Of a DNA stretch of 64,000 nt, positions 30,901 through 40,575 are shown piece by piece. The notes under the pieces are model-generated. The model did not search any database. It saw only the letters and a program-made list of their open reading frames with translations, and was not told the origin of the DNA. How positions within the stretch are numbered: the first letter of the stretch is position 1; each line of letters opens with the position of its first letter. The position numbers were made by a program, and so were the translations under genes. Source of the DNA: Globisporangium splendens (taxonomy: Eukaryota > Oomycota > Peronosporomycetes > Pythiales > Pythiaceae); NCBI GenBank assembly GCA_006386115.1, contig VFIW01000006.1:1-64000 (forward strand). The letters are read 5' to 3'.

Positions 30901-31952
30901 TGCATCGTCAATATCGACGATCATGCAGACCTGCAAAATTTCGCCTTTCGCTAGGCTACGCTTCAGCGTCTTCTTGCTCATCCATGGCAAGGAAATCAAC
31001 TCTTCGACTGAGCTTGGAGGATTTTCAATCTTCATGTGACGGATTACATCCACGTCACCATCTTCATTGTAGACCGCGATATTCGCAAACTCGCTTGAAA
31101 TGTCTTGTGCTTGGACACTTCCTTCGTCACCTTGACATGTACCTTGATCAGGGGCACACGGGACACTCTTCTTGCTGGTCTTCTTCTTCTTCTCTCGGGA
31201 TGGCTCTTCGGCTCTTTTCCCATTCGTTTCTTCCACGCACATCGCCTCGCTCTTAGGGTCGATGGCAAAGGAGACAGTCTTTTTCTGGCGCCTGACTGCT
31301 CCACCTCCAGTAGTCTTCTTCAAGATGGGTGCCGCTCGTGAACATGGGGGCCATCGCACACCGCAATATCACGAGGGTCATCTGGGATCTCTTCCACAGA
31401 TGTATACACCCACACCACTTCGTCCGTTGTTGTGCAGCACAAGTCAACATCACGTGACTTGTCAACGGAGATCTTCATCCAGTCAATGCTAGGTTGATAA
31501 CGCTTCAACCATGGCATGCCCAGAATCAGATCAAACTTGTCATCGAGGTCGAGTAAAATGAACTCGTCTTCACCTCGGAAATCTTCACACTTCATTGCCA
31601 AGCGCACCACGCGCTTTGGCATCTTCACAGTTGACCCGTTGGCCAACCGGATAACCATCGTCTTGTCTTCATTCGCATCAGGCATTGGTACTTTATGCCT
31701 GACGATCACTTCATTTCGAACAAAGTTGTTCGACGCACCAGTGTCAACCAAAGCACGTAGAGGCGTTGCAATACCGTCTACATGAGCTTTGAGAACGATC
31801 AAACTTGACGTTTGACTGACACTGTTCTCCTTCGTGGAAACTGCATGTGCATCATGCACATTGGGGCCAGAGTCCTGTGTTTCCACAACATCCACAGTCC
31901 TCTTTTCCGGGCCAGTAGGAGGCCCCGCCCCTACTGTCCATTCCCGTTTTTT
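27194..31952 (-). pseudogene. Pol of element B1 (protease, RT, RNase H, integrase, chromodomain), decayed
   Basis: Reads from the frameshift site near 31950 down to 27194. Protease has RALVDTGASNNFV. RT begins around GGWRIVHAFNKLNDATIP, but its catalytic part (about 30010-30400) is scrambled by several frame changes, although a YFDD codon run survives near 30212-30222. RNase H (DASDYAIGCALMQHD, IYTDHASLR), the integrase HHCC zinc finger (HLGREKTF to CEICQR), the D,D35E core (MDFIFGLPRD; SDRDTRFTSRFW; TDGQTERVNRVLED) and a C-terminal chromodomain (RFYRVRWRGYPPSSDTWEP) are open in one 937-codon frame. The Pol C-terminal linker and chromodomain overlap the opposite-strand ORF. With RT broken, the copy cannot move by itself. 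Confidence 0.85.
31896..31952 (-). promoter_or_regulatory. -1 frameshift signal of B1: slippery site plus hairpin
   Basis: On the minus strand AAAAAAC (31952-31946) is followed, after a 9-nt spacer, by a stem with arms CAGTAGGGGC and GCCTCCTACTG and a GGG loop. The single unpaired T is a bulge. It occupies the same position as the signal in B2, and one stem pair differs in a compensatory way (G-C here, A-U there). Confidence 0.65.
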
Positions 31953-32049
31953 GGCCCAGGTGACCGGTCGAACCGACGACCGTAAGAACGATCGTGGTTG
32001 TTCGAACGAGCACCCTGTGGCGTTTGCCGACCCGGCAAAGACACTTTGC

Positions 32050-32986
32050 AGTTCCGAGCAATGTGACCCGGCTTCCCGCAACGGAAACACTTCCCATCGT
32101 TGCGAGGACGCTCATTTCAAGGCGTGGAAATGTACGAGATGTCCATAGGCTCGGGACCATCATGCGCAACATTCGATTGCCGCATTGGTCTCGACGCAAA
32201 CCCTTGGAACTTGGCTTGCTTCATGCTAAACTCTTCTTGCATGGCACGTTCAATGGCTTCGTCCAGCGTCTTGGGATACTCACGGAACAGTTGGTTCCGA
32301 ATCGGACCATCGTTCAGACCCACCATGAACGTCACAACTTGCGTCGAAACGTCAATCGGCTCGTCAACGATGCTCGATACCAAGTAGCGAGCACGTTGTG
32401 CATACGAGTGAAGGTCGAAACGGCCTTGACGAAGCTTGAGGAACTCGGCGCGCGCACGGAACTCGCTCTGCGGAGGTTCAAACGCCTTCTTGAGTTCGGT
32501 CTTGAAGTTTTCGTAGCTGGGGAAGCAGTTTAGATCCGCTAAACGCTTGCCATACGCCCAGCTCTTCGCACGACCCACAAGGTTGGACATCGCGAACAAC
32601 ACTTGCTGCGAAGGGTCTCGCAGTTGTCTTGCAGTGATAGCTGCATCCAACTCGACGAACCATCGCGAGAGGGGTTCGTTCTCTCCGCCGCGATACGGAG
32701 AGACGTCCAGCTTCAATGGCACCGTCCTAAATGAGGAAACAGGGGTTGCGACCTGCTTCCGGGAGGACATGATCTCGTGGTGCATGAAGCTGACCACCGC
32801 GCTCTTCTGGTCTTCCGGAGACGCCGATCGAAGCAGACTGACCACAGCAGCCTCTCCGATGACATCTCGCATGCGCTCAAGCGCCATCCACTCATGAGAA
32901 GACAAGTGAGGGAAACCCTCAATAGTCAACTCGACAGTTTCCGGTACTGCTGGACCGAGTGGGGTTCCTGTAGCATCCATGTCCAC
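32050..32986 (-). pseudogene. Gag of element B1
   Basis: Starts at 32986 (MDMDATGTPLGPAVPETVEL) and is open to 32117. It holds a gypsy Gag core: LDVSPYRGGENEPLSRWFVE, KKAFEPPQSEFRARAEFLKL, FMVGLNDGPIRNQLFREYP. The CCHC zinc knuckle (CFRCGKPGHIARN) is encoded at about 32055-32100 but in another frame, so a frame change near 32117 breaks the protein before the knuckle. B2 Gag keeps these parts in one frame. Confidence 0.8.
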
Positions 32987-33091
32987 GACAAGGATGCTCG
33001 CAGGGTCTTCAGTCTTGGACAGGAATGCGCGACGTGCTCAAAGCCGCGTCGTCAAACCTTTTCGCTTCACTGGGTCGCTGGAAGGACCGCT

Positions 33092-33104
33092 CGAAGTGCT
33101 ACCA
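33092..33104 (-). promoter_or_regulatory. primer-binding site of B1
   Basis: Minus-strand TGGTAGCACTTCG two bases from the end of LTR2, the same core as in A and B2. Confidence 0.65.
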
Positions 33105-33106
33105 GG

Positions 33107-33745
33107 TGTAAGAGGGCGCTGTTCACAACAGTCCCTTAAACACGGCACACACGCTTGTGCCAGAGGAAGCGTCTCCCGACTTGGAGGGAGGAAGGAAGAC
33201 TTGAGGGCTTGGTGGTAAAATTGCAACTGAATTAAAACGCTTATGGTTCCTGTCGCTACATGTAAATGAACCCCAAGGGCTCCTAGAGGTTTTATAACTA
33301 AAACCTAAACATACACAATAAAACCTATGAATCTGATATATAAAACCTTGGGTACACTGAGGTTGAACCTGCGAGATCTTCGAGAAGCTTGAACTTGAAG
33401 TCCCGTGGAAAATTCCCTGCAAAGTGATTGGCTACAGCCACTCACTTTAGGTGGCAGAGACACGTTGGTCTCATCACCAGTGCAGTTTCCCAAGTAGGAA
33501 CCATCACTCACGTGTCTAGAGTACTGTTGTGCGTAATCACGCCGAATCTCAATGATTGCGAGCGACCAACACTCAACTCAGACACAGATTGCTCTGACGT
33601 CGGACGATGACGTCACCTGTGCATGTGGGGATCACTTTTATGTGTTTCACCCAATATCTTCGCACCCACAATGCACTTCCACAAGGTGGTGTGTGACACA
33701 CACAAAGAGCCACCTTGCATGTAATGGCAGCCTGAGCCCATTACA
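33107..33745 (-). repeat. LTR2, chimeric middle LTR shared by B1 and B2
   Basis: 639 bp. From 33107 to 33489 it follows LTR1 (for example GGGCGCTGTTC, the 50-bp block around GTGCCAGAGGAAGCG that LTR3 lacks, and TTTCCCAAG). From 33511 to 33745 it follows LTR3 almost base for base and is unlike LTR1. The switch lies in the shared 33490-33510 stretch (CAAGTAGGAACCATCACTCA). In element orientation the U3 is B2-type and the R-U5 side is B1-type. Confidence 0.85.
33608..33615. promoter_or_regulatory. CRE-like palindrome TGACGTCA in LTR2 U3
   Basis: A perfect 8-bp palindrome. A second CRE at the position used in LTR3 is broken here by one base (TGACGTCG at about 33595-33602). Confidence 0.5.
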
Positions 33746-33758
33746 TCATCCCTCCCTT
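33746..33758 (-). promoter_or_regulatory. polypurine tract of B2
   Basis: Minus-strand AAGGGAGGGATGA beside LTR2, matching the B1 tract in form and place. Confidence 0.6.
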
Positions 33759-33821
33759 AAAGTTCCATCACGGACTTTACTTCTTTCGGAAGAGGCACCC
33801 GCTCTCACTTTCCAATTGACC

Positions 33822-34871
33822 ATGAAGCGATCAAGCGACCAAGTGAAGCGCGAAGAACAGCCCGAGCCGAAGCGGCAGCGGACGACTCCCGGCTTGTACG
33901 ACATCTCCGCTATTCGCAAGAAGCGTGGAGGACGTCGGTTCTACAAGGAGTTGTTCTTCCTTTGGCGCAAGATGTCCGGCAGCGACGATCCTGGCCAGTC
34001 CAGCACAGCGAAGCTCGAGTCGTGGAAGACGTTTGTCCGACTCGAGAACGAGAATCTTGTCGAGCGTTTGCTAGGGAACCTAGGAGGCACGCTCGAGAAC
34101 GACCATAAAGAGCTTGGCTCTCGTCGTTCTAGTGCTCGCGAGAGCACTACAAGCTCTGTTCGTAACTGTGAACCACGTCGGGGACATCAGACTGAAGAGT
34201 CTCTCGAGGTTCCCACGTGTCCGAGTCCGGCGGATAGCCAAGCCACCGTACTCTGTAGAAGCGTTGACGGTTCAACGACTTCTCTCCTCGACGACGAGTC
34301 GATCGATCCTCGTGATCGACTATCGACTCAACGATCCAACGACGCTCTCCCTGATGATCGATCAGAGGAGGTGGGGCTGAACGCGAAAACGATTGAGCGA
34401 CTCTGGAAGTGGAAGAGTGCTCACCACGCTCAGATCGAGGCTCTTGAAGTTCGCAACGCGGTACTCGAAGACCGGTGCGAAAGCCTCGAAGACCGGTTGA
34501 AGGAACATGAGTCGAAGATCGACTTGCTCTTCGATGGTCTTGCCCAGCGTTCGGCAATGGAGTCACATTTCGAACAGAGGTTCGAGAAGATTCAAGCCGA
34601 GCTTGAACGACTCCAGAAGGCTGAGAAAGCTCGCGATGCGTATCACGAACGTCTACTGCGCTCTGTGGAAGAGGCAGGGACTTCTCTTGAGATACTTCGG
34701 AAGGAGTATCATGGTCGCCTTCTCGCGTTGGAGACAGTAAAGGACGAGTCCTTTGATGTGCTTCAGCGCCTTTATGCCGAGAAGAAGCTCCATGGCGATG
34801 AGTTACAGACTCTTCGCGAGCTGGTGGAGCGACTTCAGGATCGACTTGATCGTCTGCCAAAGGCTCTGTAG
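33822..34871 (+). CDS. antisense accessory ORF of element B2, coiled-coil protein
   Basis: 349 residues, opposite strand to gag-pol, beginning 76 bp inside the 3' LTR with the same ATG context as in B1 (TTTCCAAT then CC-ATG). The N-terminus MKRSSDQVKREEQPEPKRQR keeps the basic clusters. The block SWKTFVRLENENLVERLL and the C-terminal coiled coil (AKTIERLWKWKSAHHAQIEA to LQDRLDRL) are conserved with B1. In codons aligned over 34620-34802 against 27661-27843 I count 12 synonymous and 13 replacement codons among 61. Many replacements are D/E, K/R or aliphatic exchanges, as expected for a constrained protein. The frame is open back to 33552, inside the LTR, so a longer form is possible. It overlaps the pol 3' end at 34147-34871. 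Confidence 0.72.
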   Translation: MKRSSDQVKREEQPEPKRQRTTPGLYDISAIRKKRGGRRFYKELFFLWRKMSGSDDPGQSSTAKLESWKTFVRLENENLVERLLGNLGGTLENDHKELGSRRSSARESTTSSVRNCEPRRGHQTEESLEVPTCPSPADSQATVLCRSVDGSTTSLLDDESIDPRDRLSTQRSNDALPDDRSEEVGLNAKTIERLWKWKSAHHAQIEALEVRNAVLEDRCESLEDRLKEHESKIDLLFDGLAQRSAMESHFEQRFEKIQAELERLQKAEKARDAYHERLLRSVEEAGTSLEILRKEYHGRLLALETVKDESFDVLQRLYAEKKLHGDELQTLRELVERLQDRLDRLPKAL

Positions 34872-37800
34872 GGTTCGCTGACCCACTTGGAAGGTAAGGC
34901 TTTAGTCTACCTACATAGAACGTAGGGTGTAGTCGCATGCGTTTAGGAATGTCTAGTGTGTAGGCATCACCATTGCATTTAACCACCTTGAACGGTCCAA
35001 TGAACCTTGGCAGAAGCTTCGAGCTTCCCAAGTTGGACACTGCATGTTCAGGCAGGTTCGCCGTGCTAAGTAATACAAGATCATTGATCTTATATACTTG
35101 CTTGTTCTTCCTTCCGCTCTTGTCTGCTTGTTCCTTTTGCAGATCCTGAGCCTTTGCAATTGCGTCTCGAACAAACCTCACAACGGCTTGTCTCCTCACA
35201 ATAAAGTCATCGACTTGCTGTTCCTCGCGACTTGTCATGTCGTCTAGAGGTTTCATCGAGTCAAAATTCGCTTTTAACTCTGTGACAGCATTCAGATCCG
35301 ACTGTGGCTCCTTAGCCATAGTCTCTCCCCCACTTAAGGTAGAAACCTCTCCCACTAGTGACGCTGGCACTCTCGGGTGGAGTCCGTAGTTCACATTGAA
35401 CGGGGTATGACCTGTCGAGACATGCGTGGAGTTGTTCAACGCAAACTCTGCGAGAGGGAGAAACTCACTCCACTCTCCGAAAGACGTCGCATAACTGCGC
35501 AACACGTCTTCAAGGACACGATTCACTCGTTCAGTTTGACCGTCTGTCTCTGGGTGTGCTGCTGTTGACATGGATAGTTTTGCATCCAAAATGCCAAACA
35601 GAGTTCGCCAAAACCTAGACGTAAACCGAGTATCACGATCCGACACGATCTCCGAGGGCAGACCATGTAGACGGAACACCACGTCTACAAAGACTTTCGC
35701 AGTCATCTCTGCCGAGATCTTATCCGAGACCGGAGTAAGATGCACCATCTTACTAAATCGGTCCACAAACACCAGGATGCCATTCCTGCCGTGTTTGTCT
35801 CTTGGAAGTCCGAATATGAAATCCATACTCACAGACTTCCAACTGTCCTGAGGGACAGGTAATGAACGAAGTGGAGCCCGAGTAGAGCCGGATGGCTTAA
35901 CTCTTTGGCACACTTCGCAAGTACGCACATACTTGCGAACCCACTTGTACATGTGAGGTCAGTAGTAATCTCGAGACAAGTTGAGAAACGTTTTCTCACG
36001 TCCGAGATGGCCACTCGAAGGACCGTCATGATACTCGTACAAGAGTCGATGACGCAGACCTTCGTCGTTGGGGACAACGATCCTCGCTGGATCCCCTTCG
36101 TCAACCGTATAGTACAGCAGCTCATTGTGCATGCTGTAACGGTGAACACGCGATCTTGCTCTTGGTGGGAGGCTTTGGAGTGCCTTCTCTGAGGGATTCT
36201 TGAAATACTTGATCAGTTCTCGGCATGCTTCGTCTTGCTTGTATCCCTCAGTGATCTCTTCTTGGACTGTGCTTGTCACTCCCGTAGCAATCGCGTTGAC
36301 GTCTTCACAGAGTCGTCACGCTCCGTTCGTGTCGTCACTCTTGTTCTTCGGATCATAGTCCGGACGTCTTGACAGCGCATCGGCAAGAATGTTTGACTTG
36401 CCGGGCTTATAATGTACAACAAAGTTGTACTCAGCGAAGAAGGAAAACCATCTTGCCATTCTTTGCGATAGGTGAGGCGTCTTTACAGCTGTCCGCAGTG
36501 ATGCGTGATCAGTGTAAATAGCGAACTGCTTTTCACCAAGCAAATAGACTCGGAACTTTGCCAATGCATACTTCATGGCCAATAGTTCCTTGTCATGGAC
36601 CGGATAGTTCCTCTCTGCGGGCCTGAGTTGTCGTGACAACTCTTTCTTTGCCCTCATCATCGTGTTGCATCAGTGCACACCCGATGGCATAGTCGCTCGC
36701 ATCGCAGACTACATGGAACGGCTTCTCATGGTCTGCGAGAGCTAGGACAGGAGCTTCTCTTAAGCTCTTCTTTACTTCGGCAAACGCTGCCTGATGTTCC
36801 TCTGACCATTCCCACTCATTATCTTTCTTCAAAAGACTCGTGAGGGGTTGCACTAACACTGCATAGTTGCGCGTGTATTTGTGCAAATAGTTGGCCAAAC
36901 CCAGCCACTGACGTAGCTGTTTGACGTTCTGAGGAATAGGCCAATCGTCGATAGACTTGACCTTCTCAGGATCGACCCGAACGCCATTCTTGCCAACAAA
37001 GCAACCGAGTATAGGGATCTCGGGGGCGAAGAAGATGCATTTCTTCAAGTTAGCGTACAGTTTGTTCTCACGCATAACTTGAAAGACTTGACGAAGATGT
37101 TCAAGGTGAACATCGACATCTTTCTTCCCTTCCGAGGCCTTGCTGTGAACGAATATGTCGTCAAAGTAGCTCGGTGCAAACTCTCTCAATGGACGAAGTA
37201 CATTCGCGACCATTCTGTTGAAAGTTGCTGGTGCGTTCTTCAGACCTTGTGGCATCACCATCCACTCCCACAGCATACCACTAGGGGTGCTAACTGCTGT
37301 AAATGGTACATCGCTCTCACGCATTCGAATCTGATAGAACCCGTCTTTCAGATCGATCGCGCTAAAGACAGTGCTGCCAACCATTCCATCAAGGATCATA
37401 TCCTTGCGTGGAACTGGGGTCTGAGCAGGTATGGTCGCATCATTCAATTTGTTGAATGCATGAACAATGCGCCAACCGCCTGTGGCCTTCTTCACACAGA
37501 AGGTGGGACTACAGTGCGGAGACTTGCTCTCGCGCACATGGCCAGCCTTCTGTCGCTGCGCGAAGAACTCGTCGATCGCATCGACTTGTTCCTTCGGTAG
37601 CGGCCATTGCCTCGTGATACAGTACTTCGTTCCCGGAAGTACATCTATCTCGTGACGAATGCCTCTGTCCTGCGGCAATTCGTCCGGCACTTTGTCCGGA
37701 AATATGTCCGCATATTCCTTGACAAGTCCATACACGGGGTTTGTCTTTAGAGCGTCCCACGACTGCTCATCAAACCTCTCCTTCCGTGTTCTCTCATCTA

Positions 37801-38839
37801 ACACTTCCGCAGTGTTGATGACATCGTCGGCAACTTCATCGACGATCGCACAAATTTGCGAAATTTCGCCTTTCGCCAGGCTACGCTTAAGCGTCTTCTT
37901 GCTCATCAACGGCAAGGAAATCAATTCTTGAGCCAGACTTGGAGGATTTTCCACTTGTACGTGACGCACTATCTGGCTGTCACCTTCTTCATTGTAGACT
38001 GCGACGTTCACATATTCGCTTGAAGTGGCTTGTTCTTGTCGCTTCACTTCATCTTCTGCCTTTCTTGTGTCTTGATCAGGGACGCTTGCAGATCTTCGTT
38101 CTTCTTCGTCGGTCTTCTTGTCTTCTTTCCTTCTGCCAGAGCGGAACTCTTCATCGCTCTTGGCTACAGGAGTAGTCTTTTTCTGGCGCCTGACTACTCC
38201 ACCTCCAGTGGTCTTCACGGGCTTGTCATTTGAGTGTGAGGGGCCATCGCACGCCTGACTCTCATTAGACACATCTTCAACAGATGCATATGCCCAAATC
38301 ACCTCTCTTGCTGCCTGGCAGCTGAGGTCTTCGTCGACTTGCTTGTCGACGCTGATCTTCTTCTTCTTCCAGTCAATGCTCGGTTGGTACCTTCTCAACC
38401 AGGGCATTCCCAGAATCAGATCAAACTTGTCATCGAGGTCGAGTAGAATGAACTCATCTTCGCCTCGGAAATCATCACATTCGATTGCCATACGCAACAC
38501 GCGCTTAGGCATCGTCACTTTCGATCCATTCGCCAAGCGAACGATCATTTCCTTGTTCGAGATAGGCAGGTCCAAACCTTGCCTTCTCACCACTTGTGTG
38601 CGGACAAAATTGTTCGACGCACCAGTGTCTACAAGAGCCCGTAGAGGTTCTGAGTAACCATCTACCTTAACCTTGTGGACTATCAAGGCTGGCTCTTGCT
38701 CGACACGCTCACATCTGTTCGCGGAAACTTCATGTGCATTGCGCACACCGGGGCAAGAGTTCTGCGCTTCCACGACATTCACAGAACTCTTTGTTCGCCC
38801 AGTAGGGAGCCCCGCTCCTACTGGTCGTTCCCGTTTTTT
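34147..38839 (-). pseudogene. Pol of element B2, nearly complete with a few lesions
   Basis: After the -1 frameshift site at 38833-38839, one frame runs through protease (ALVDTGASNNFVRTQV), RT (FSAIDLKDGFYQIRM; SYFDDIFVHSKA) and the start of RNase H down to 36593. There a loss of about 14 nt relative to B1 shifts the frame. RNase H resumes (36316-36660) and meets a TGA (near 36316), then the zinc finger part (35959-36279) ends in TGA for an expected Trp codon (about 35956). The rest, 34147-35952, is open with the integrase core (MDFIFGLPRD; SDRDTRFTSRFW; TDGQTERVNRVLED) and the chromodomain (RFYRVRWLGYPPDSDTWEP). The catalytic residues of all enzymes are still present. Confidence 0.88.
38799..38839 (-). 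promoter_or_regulatory. -1 frameshift signal of B2: slippery site plus hairpin
   Basis: In the gag zero frame the minus strand reads A-AAA-AAC (38839-38833), a textbook X-XXY-YYZ heptamer, 27 nt before the end of gag. After an 8-nt spacer comes a hairpin, CCAGTAGGAGC, loop GGG, GCTCCCTACTGG, with one bulged base. Moving back one base at the heptamer enters the long pol frame, which continues KRERPVGAGLPTG. The pol frame lacks its own ATG before protease. Confidence 0.75.
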
Positions 38840-39861
38840 GGCTGTTGGGAACGCTCGAATCGCCGGCCTCTGCCTGGTCGATTCGATTGCGAACCGTGTG
38901 TCGCTCGCTGGCTTGGTAAGGACACCTTGCAATTTCTTGCGATGTGACCGGGCTTGCCACAACGGAAACACTTCCCGTCATTGCGTGGGTATCTGCTTGT
39001 AGTCGCATCGGCATACGAGATGTCCATCGGTTCTGGACCGTCGTGTGTGACTGCGTGTTGTCGAACAGGACGAGGGCCGAAACCGTTGAACTTGGCTTGC
39101 TTGATGCTGAATTCTTCTTGCATCGCTCGCTCGATGGCTTCATCCAGCGTCTTGGGGTACTCGCGGAACAGCTGGTTCCGAATTGGACCATCATTGAGCC
39201 CTGCCATGAATGTCACAACTTGCGTTGAGGCATCAATCGGCTCATTCACGATACTTGACACGAGGTATCGTGCTCGTTGAGCGTACGAGTGTAGGTCGTA
39301 TTTACCCTGACGAAGCTTTAAGAACTCAGCGCGAGCCCGAAATTCGCTCTGCGGAGGCTCAAAAGCCTTCTTCAGCTCTCGCTTGAAGTCGTCCAGGTCG
39401 TAGAAGCAATGTGGCTCCGCCAATCGCTTCCCATACGCCCAACTCTTGGCTCGACCCGCAAGGTTTGACATCGCAAACAACACTTGCTGCATTGGGTCCC
39501 GTAGTTGTCTTGCAGTGATTGCTGCATCCAACTCAACGAACCATCTCGCTAGAGGTTCGTTCTCTCCGCCACGGTACGGAGATACATCGAGCTTCAGAGG
39601 TGCCACTCTCATCGTCGTGACAGGAGTTGCGGGCTGTCGATGAGAGTTCATGATCTCGTGATGCATGAAGCTCGTAGCCGCGTTCCTCTGCTCATCCGGC
39701 GACGCTGATCTCAGCAAACTGATCACAGCCGCCTCACCGATGACCGCTCGCATACGCTCGTGGGCTGCCCACTCGTGGCTCGACAAATGAGGGAAGTGCT
39801 CATTCGTCAGCTCCACGGTCTCTCCAGGCATCGAGCCCATCGGCGTCTCAATCCCTTCCAT
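38818..39861 (-). CDS. Gag of element B2
   Basis: 347 residues starting MEGIETPMGSMPGETVEL, preceded by the primer-binding site and a leader of about 105 nt. The gypsy Gag core (LDVSPYRGGENEPLARWFVE, KKAFEPPQSEFRARAEFLKL, FMAGLNDGPIRNQLFREYP) is followed by one CCHC zinc knuckle, CFRCGKPGHIARNC, and a basic Arg-rich tail. It forms the particle shell and binds the RNA. It appears intact and overlaps pol by 150 or so nt in the -1 frame. Confidence 0.88.
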   Translation of the reverse strand: MEGIETPMGSMPGETVELTNEHFPHLSSHEWAAHERMRAVIGEAAVISLLRSASPDEQRNAATSFMHHEIMNSHRQPATPVTTMRVAPLKLDVSPYRGGENEPLARWFVELDAAITARQLRDPMQQVLFAMSNLAGRAKSWAYGKRLAEPHCFYDLDDFKRELKKAFEPPQSEFRARAEFLKLRQGKYDLHSYAQRARYLVSSIVNEPIDASTQVVTFMAGLNDGPIRNQLFREYPKTLDEAIERAMQEEFSIKQAKFNGFGPRPVRQHAVTHDGPEPMDISYADATTSRYPRNDGKCFRCGKPGHIARNCKVSLPSQRATHGSQSNRPGRGRRFERSQQPKNGNDQ

Positions 39862-39953
39862 TGTTTCTCACAATCGGACAGGGGTCTTGGAGTGTCCGCG
39901 CACGCTACACAAGCGGCCTATGCAGACTCTTGACTTGGTCGTTGGAAGGACTA

Positions 39954-39966
39954 CGAAGTGCTACCA
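39954..39966 (-). promoter_or_regulatory. primer-binding site of B2
   Basis: Minus-strand TGGTAGCACTTCG, two bases after the end of the 5' LTR, identical to B1. Confidence 0.65.
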
Positions 39967-39968
39967 GG

Positions 39969-40575
39969 TGTAAGAGGCTATCCGAGACAGCCTCAAACAC
40001 GGCACGCACGCTTGCGCTTGAAGAGGAAGACTTGAGGGGAACTTGGCAAAAATGCAACTGAATTGAAATGAGCTTATGGTTCCTGACACTACATGTAAAA
40101 CACCACTAGGGCTCCTACACGTTTTATAACTAAAACCTAAACATGCACAATAAAACCTATGAATCTGATATATAAAACCTAGGGTACACTGAGGTTGAAC
40201 CCAGGGGATCTTCGAGAAACTTGAACTTGACGTCCCGTGGAAAATTCCCTGCAAAGTGATTGGCTCGCGCCACACTTTAGGTGGCAGAGACACGTCGGTC
40301 TCATCACCAGTGCAGTTTACCAAGTAGGAACCATCACTCACGTGTCTAGAGTACTGTTGTGCGTAATCACGCCGAATCTCAATGATCGCGAGCGACCAAC
40401 ACTCAACTCAGACACAGATTGCTCTGACGTCAGACGATGACGTCACCTGTGCATGTGGGGATCACTTTTATGTGTTTCACCCAATACCTTCGCACCCACA
40501 ATGCACTTCCACAAGGTGGTGTGTGACACACACAAAGAGCCACCTTGCATGTAATGGCAGCCTGAGCCCATTACA
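39969..40575 (-). repeat. LTR3, 5' LTR of B2
   Basis: 607 bp, TGTAA/TTACA ends. It lacks the block of about 45 bp after GCACGCACGCTTG that LTR1 and LTR2 have. The U3 side (40330-40575) is almost identical to LTR2 33511-33745. Confidence 0.85.
40425..40445. promoter_or_regulatory. two CRE-like palindromes in LTR3 U3
   Basis: TGACGTCA at 40425-40432 and again at 40438-40445, 13 bp apart centre to centre, so both could be bound on nearly the same face of the helix. Candidate bZIP sites. Confidence 0.5.

Larger units (their letters stand above)
26127..40575 (-). mobile_element. tandem pair of gypsy elements B1 and B2 sharing a middle LTR
   Basis: The layout is LTR1 (26127-26777), B1 internal (26778-33106), LTR2 (33107-33745), B2 internal (33746-39968), LTR3 (39969-40575). 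All three LTRs start TGTAA and end TTACA on the plus strand. Both internals run on the minus strand with gag, protease, RT, RNase H, integrase and chromodomain, plus an ORF on the opposite strand next to each 3' LTR. The internals are clearly related but well diverged, so this is not a simple duplication. The whole block lies inside element A without a matching target-site duplication (ACAAT on the left, AAAGT on the right). Confidence 0.85.

Noticed and set aside
33107..33745. Tandem B1-B2 array explained by simple unequal crossing-over of one element
   Set aside because: The two internal regions are too diverged for a recent tandem duplication, and the chimeric LTR with loss of host-element sequence fits two insertions better.
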